DNA of 7,264 nucleotides, taken from assembly GCA_050014415.1 (NCBI GenBank), contig JBEKDJ010000288.1, positions 1-7,264 on the forward strand, written 5' to 3'. The notes under the pieces were generated by a model, which saw only the letters and a list, made by a program, of their open reading frames with translations, made no database searches and was not told the DNA's origin. Source of the stretch: JBEKDJ01 sp050014415 (GTDB taxonomy: Bacteria > Desulfobacterota > BSN033 > UBA1163). A program made the translations under genes and the position numbers. Shown piece after piece: positions 6,246 through 7,264 of this stretch (position 1 is its first letter; the number at the start of each line of letters is the position of its first letter).

Positions 6246-6288
6246 CTAGACCCCTTGAACGCTTTAGGTGGTGGTGCTATAAGGTAGG

Positions 6289-7035
6289 GTGGCGAGAAGA
6301 GAGCGGATCGACAAACTCCTTGTGGAAAAAGGGATCATTCATAGTCGGGAAAGGGCAAGAACTTCCATCATGGCCGGGAAGGTCATGGTAGAAGGTCAAA
6401 CAATCGACAAACCTGGGACGAAGGTAAAGGTAGAAGCACAGATCCAAGTGCGAGGAGAGGATCAGCCTTATGTGAGCCGCGGAGGCATCAAATTGGAAGG
6501 GGCACTCAACGAATTTGGAATGGATCCCAGAGGGATGGTCGTGATGGATGTTGGTGCTTCGACAGGTGGGTTCACAGATTGCGTTCTCCAGAAAGGAGCA
6601 AAGAAGGTCTATGCTGTGGATGTCGGATACGGAAAACTGGCATGGAAACTTCAGAAAGATCAAAGAGTGGTTAACATGGAGAGGAGGAACATCCGATATC
6701 TTAACAAAGAGGAAATCCCAGAAGAGGTGGATCTGATTCTTATTGACACCTCATTCATCTCGATCGAAAAATTTCTTTCACACCTTCTCGGATTTTTGAA
6801 GGGGGGGGGCACTCTCATCAGCTTGATCAAGCCGCAATTTGAAGTCGGCAAAGGCGAGGTTGGCAAAGGAGGGGTTGTAAGAGATCCGATCCTACACCAG
6901 GAGGTGATCGACCGAATTTCTCAGTTCAGCCAGGGGCTGGGACTAAGCATTCTCGGGATCGCTGAATCTGTACTTCTCGGTCCAAAAGGAAACAAGGAAT
7001 TTTTTATCTATTTGAAAAAGCAAGATCTTACCTGA
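6289..7035 (+). CDS. tlyA: TlyA-family rRNA 2'-O-methyltransferase
   Basis: TlyA proteins transfer a methyl group from S-adenosylmethionine to the 2'-OH of cytidines in ribosomal RNA; the old name haemolysin A is misleading. The product has 248 residues. Residues 1-60 form an S4 RNA-binding domain (RIDKLLVEKGIIHSRERART, then AGKVMVEGQTIDKPGT). The Rossmann methyltransferase domain starts with the cofactor loop VMDVGASTGGFTDCVL (85-100) and acidic AVDVGYG (109-115). The FtsJ-type K-D-K-E tetrad is complete: Lys68 in SRGGIKLEGA, Asp153 in LIDTSFISIEK, Lys181 in LIKPQFEVGKGEV and Glu237 in GNKEFF. The GTG at 6289 is the first in-frame start after a stop at 6280-6282; AAGG at 6281-6284 is a modest ribosome binding site. 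A run of nine G (6801-6809) encodes part of KGGGT and is in frame. Confidence 0.96.
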   Translation: MARRERIDKLLVEKGIIHSRERARTSIMAGKVMVEGQTIDKPGTKVKVEAQIQVRGEDQPYVSRGGIKLEGALNEFGMDPRGMVVMDVGASTGGFTDCVLQKGAKKVYAVDVGYGKLAWKLQKDQRVVNMERRNIRYLNKEEIPEEVDLILIDTSFISIEKFLSHLLGFLKGGGTLISLIKPQFEVGKGEVGKGGVVRDPILHQEVIDRISQFSQGLGLSILGIAESVLLGPKGNKEFFIYLKKQDLT

Positions 7036-7124
7036 TTCAAGGGGTTAAGTGTTCGAGGGCGGAAAGTAGAGAGTGGAAAGTGGTCGAAACCACCTTCCAC
7101 CTTCCACTTTCAAATCCTTGAATC
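7034..7124. repeat. Large nested inverted repeat after tlyA
   Basis: An inner stem pairs 7062-7084 with 7089-7111 at 19 of 23 positions around a four-base loop (CGAA), with words such as GAAAGTGG and CCACTTTC. An outer perfect 9-bp pair, GATTCAAGG (7034-7042) with CCTTGAATC (7116-7124), encloses it; the tlyA stop codon overlaps the left edge. No run of T follows, so it is not a classic intrinsic terminator. It could still slow transcription or protect the mRNA 3' end, or be a mobile palindrome. Confidence 0.8.
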
Positions 7125-7166
7125 CTCAACAGGGAGGAAGACTCCTCGCAAAGGAAATGGGAGAGG

Positions 7167-7264
7167 ATGGATAGAACGAAAGAACCCGAGCCAGCGAAAC
7201 TCTTCATGAGCCTGATTGCATCGGAGGATGCCATCTTTTACCGGAGTCTGGAGGATCTGCAAGC
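7167..7264 (+). CDS. Probable DUF4416 protein, N-terminus only (cut by window edge)
   Basis: An ATG at 7167 preceded by AAAGGA (7150-7155) and GGGAGAGG (7159-7166) opens a frame that stays open for 32 codons to the window end. The start, with EPEPAKLFMSLIASED, resembles the PxPVKLFVGxL-type opening of DUF4416 proteins, a family of unknown function found mainly in Deltaproteobacteria and other anaerobe-rich lineages. The gene lies 131 bases after tlyA, on the same strand. Family assignment rests on about 25 residues and is tentative. Confidence 0.5.
   Translation, partial: MDRTKEPEPAKLFMSLIASEDAIFYRSLEDLQ

Noticed and set aside
6164..6391. 75-codon plus-strand frame starting in the dxs-tlyA gap
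   Set aside because: It runs through the two GC-rich palindromes and then overlaps tlyA in another frame; its purine block touches the ATG with no spacing.
7062..7111. Intrinsic terminator after tlyA
   Set aside because: The hairpin is strong but is followed by TTCAAATCCTTG rather than a run of T; kept as an inverted repeat.
1..7264. CRISPR array, phage, transposase, toxin-antitoxin or defence genes
   Set aside because: No spaced direct-repeat array and no recognisable protein of these kinds in any frame; all long frames are explained by housekeeping genes.

Overview
The window carries the conserved bacterial cluster xseA-xseB-ispA-dxs-tlyA on the plus strand. It is preceded by a tRNA gene cut by the left edge (minus strand) and a frame-broken thymidylate synthase gene, and followed by the first 32 codons of a probable DUF4416 protein. 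The order xseA-xseB-ispA-dxs-tlyA, a DUF4416 neighbour, a short methanogen-like ThyA, and families of short palindromic repeats both between and inside genes all fit a Desulfobacterota (former Deltaproteobacteria) type genome or an uncultured relative. That placement is an inference from gene content, not a measured assignment.

Layout. 1-24: 5' end of a tRNA-Pro reading leftwards. 25-209: tRNA leader and promoter region, with a possible rightward promoter for thyA. 210-863: thyA, recognisable along its whole length but read through three frames, as if three single bases were missing. 830-987: a perfect 79-bp tandem duplication covering the end of thyA. 1162-2514: xseA, preceded by a near-consensus extended -10 promoter that would give an almost leaderless mRNA. 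2575-2883: xseB, with a C-terminal tail made from a 24-bp repeat. 2884-3129: a gap filled by an inverted-repeat element and a GC-rich palindrome. 3130-4026: ispA. 4027-4181: a gap with an open 59-codon minus-strand frame. 4182-6128: dxs. 6129-6288: a gap with two GC-rich palindromes. 6289-7035: tlyA. 7036-7166: a large hairpin. 7167 onward: DUF4416 start.

Function. XseA and XseB are the two subunits of exonuclease VII. Dxs makes 1-deoxy-D-xylulose 5-phosphate, the entry step of the MEP isoprenoid pathway, and IspA condenses the resulting C5 units to prenyl diphosphate. TlyA is a 2'-O-methyltransferase for ribosomal RNA. These jobs are not biochemically one pathway, but the arrangement is common in bacteria and the genes here are probably co-transcribed, although the gaps from xseB onward are unusually long (131-246 bp) for an operon.

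I see no defence system, CRISPR array, integrase or transposase. The most notable features are the recently broken thyA with its adjacent tandem duplication, the palindromic or repeated DNA at most gene junctions (once inside a coding region), the promoter placed directly on the xseA start codon, and an unexplained minus-strand frame that shares its start site with dxs.
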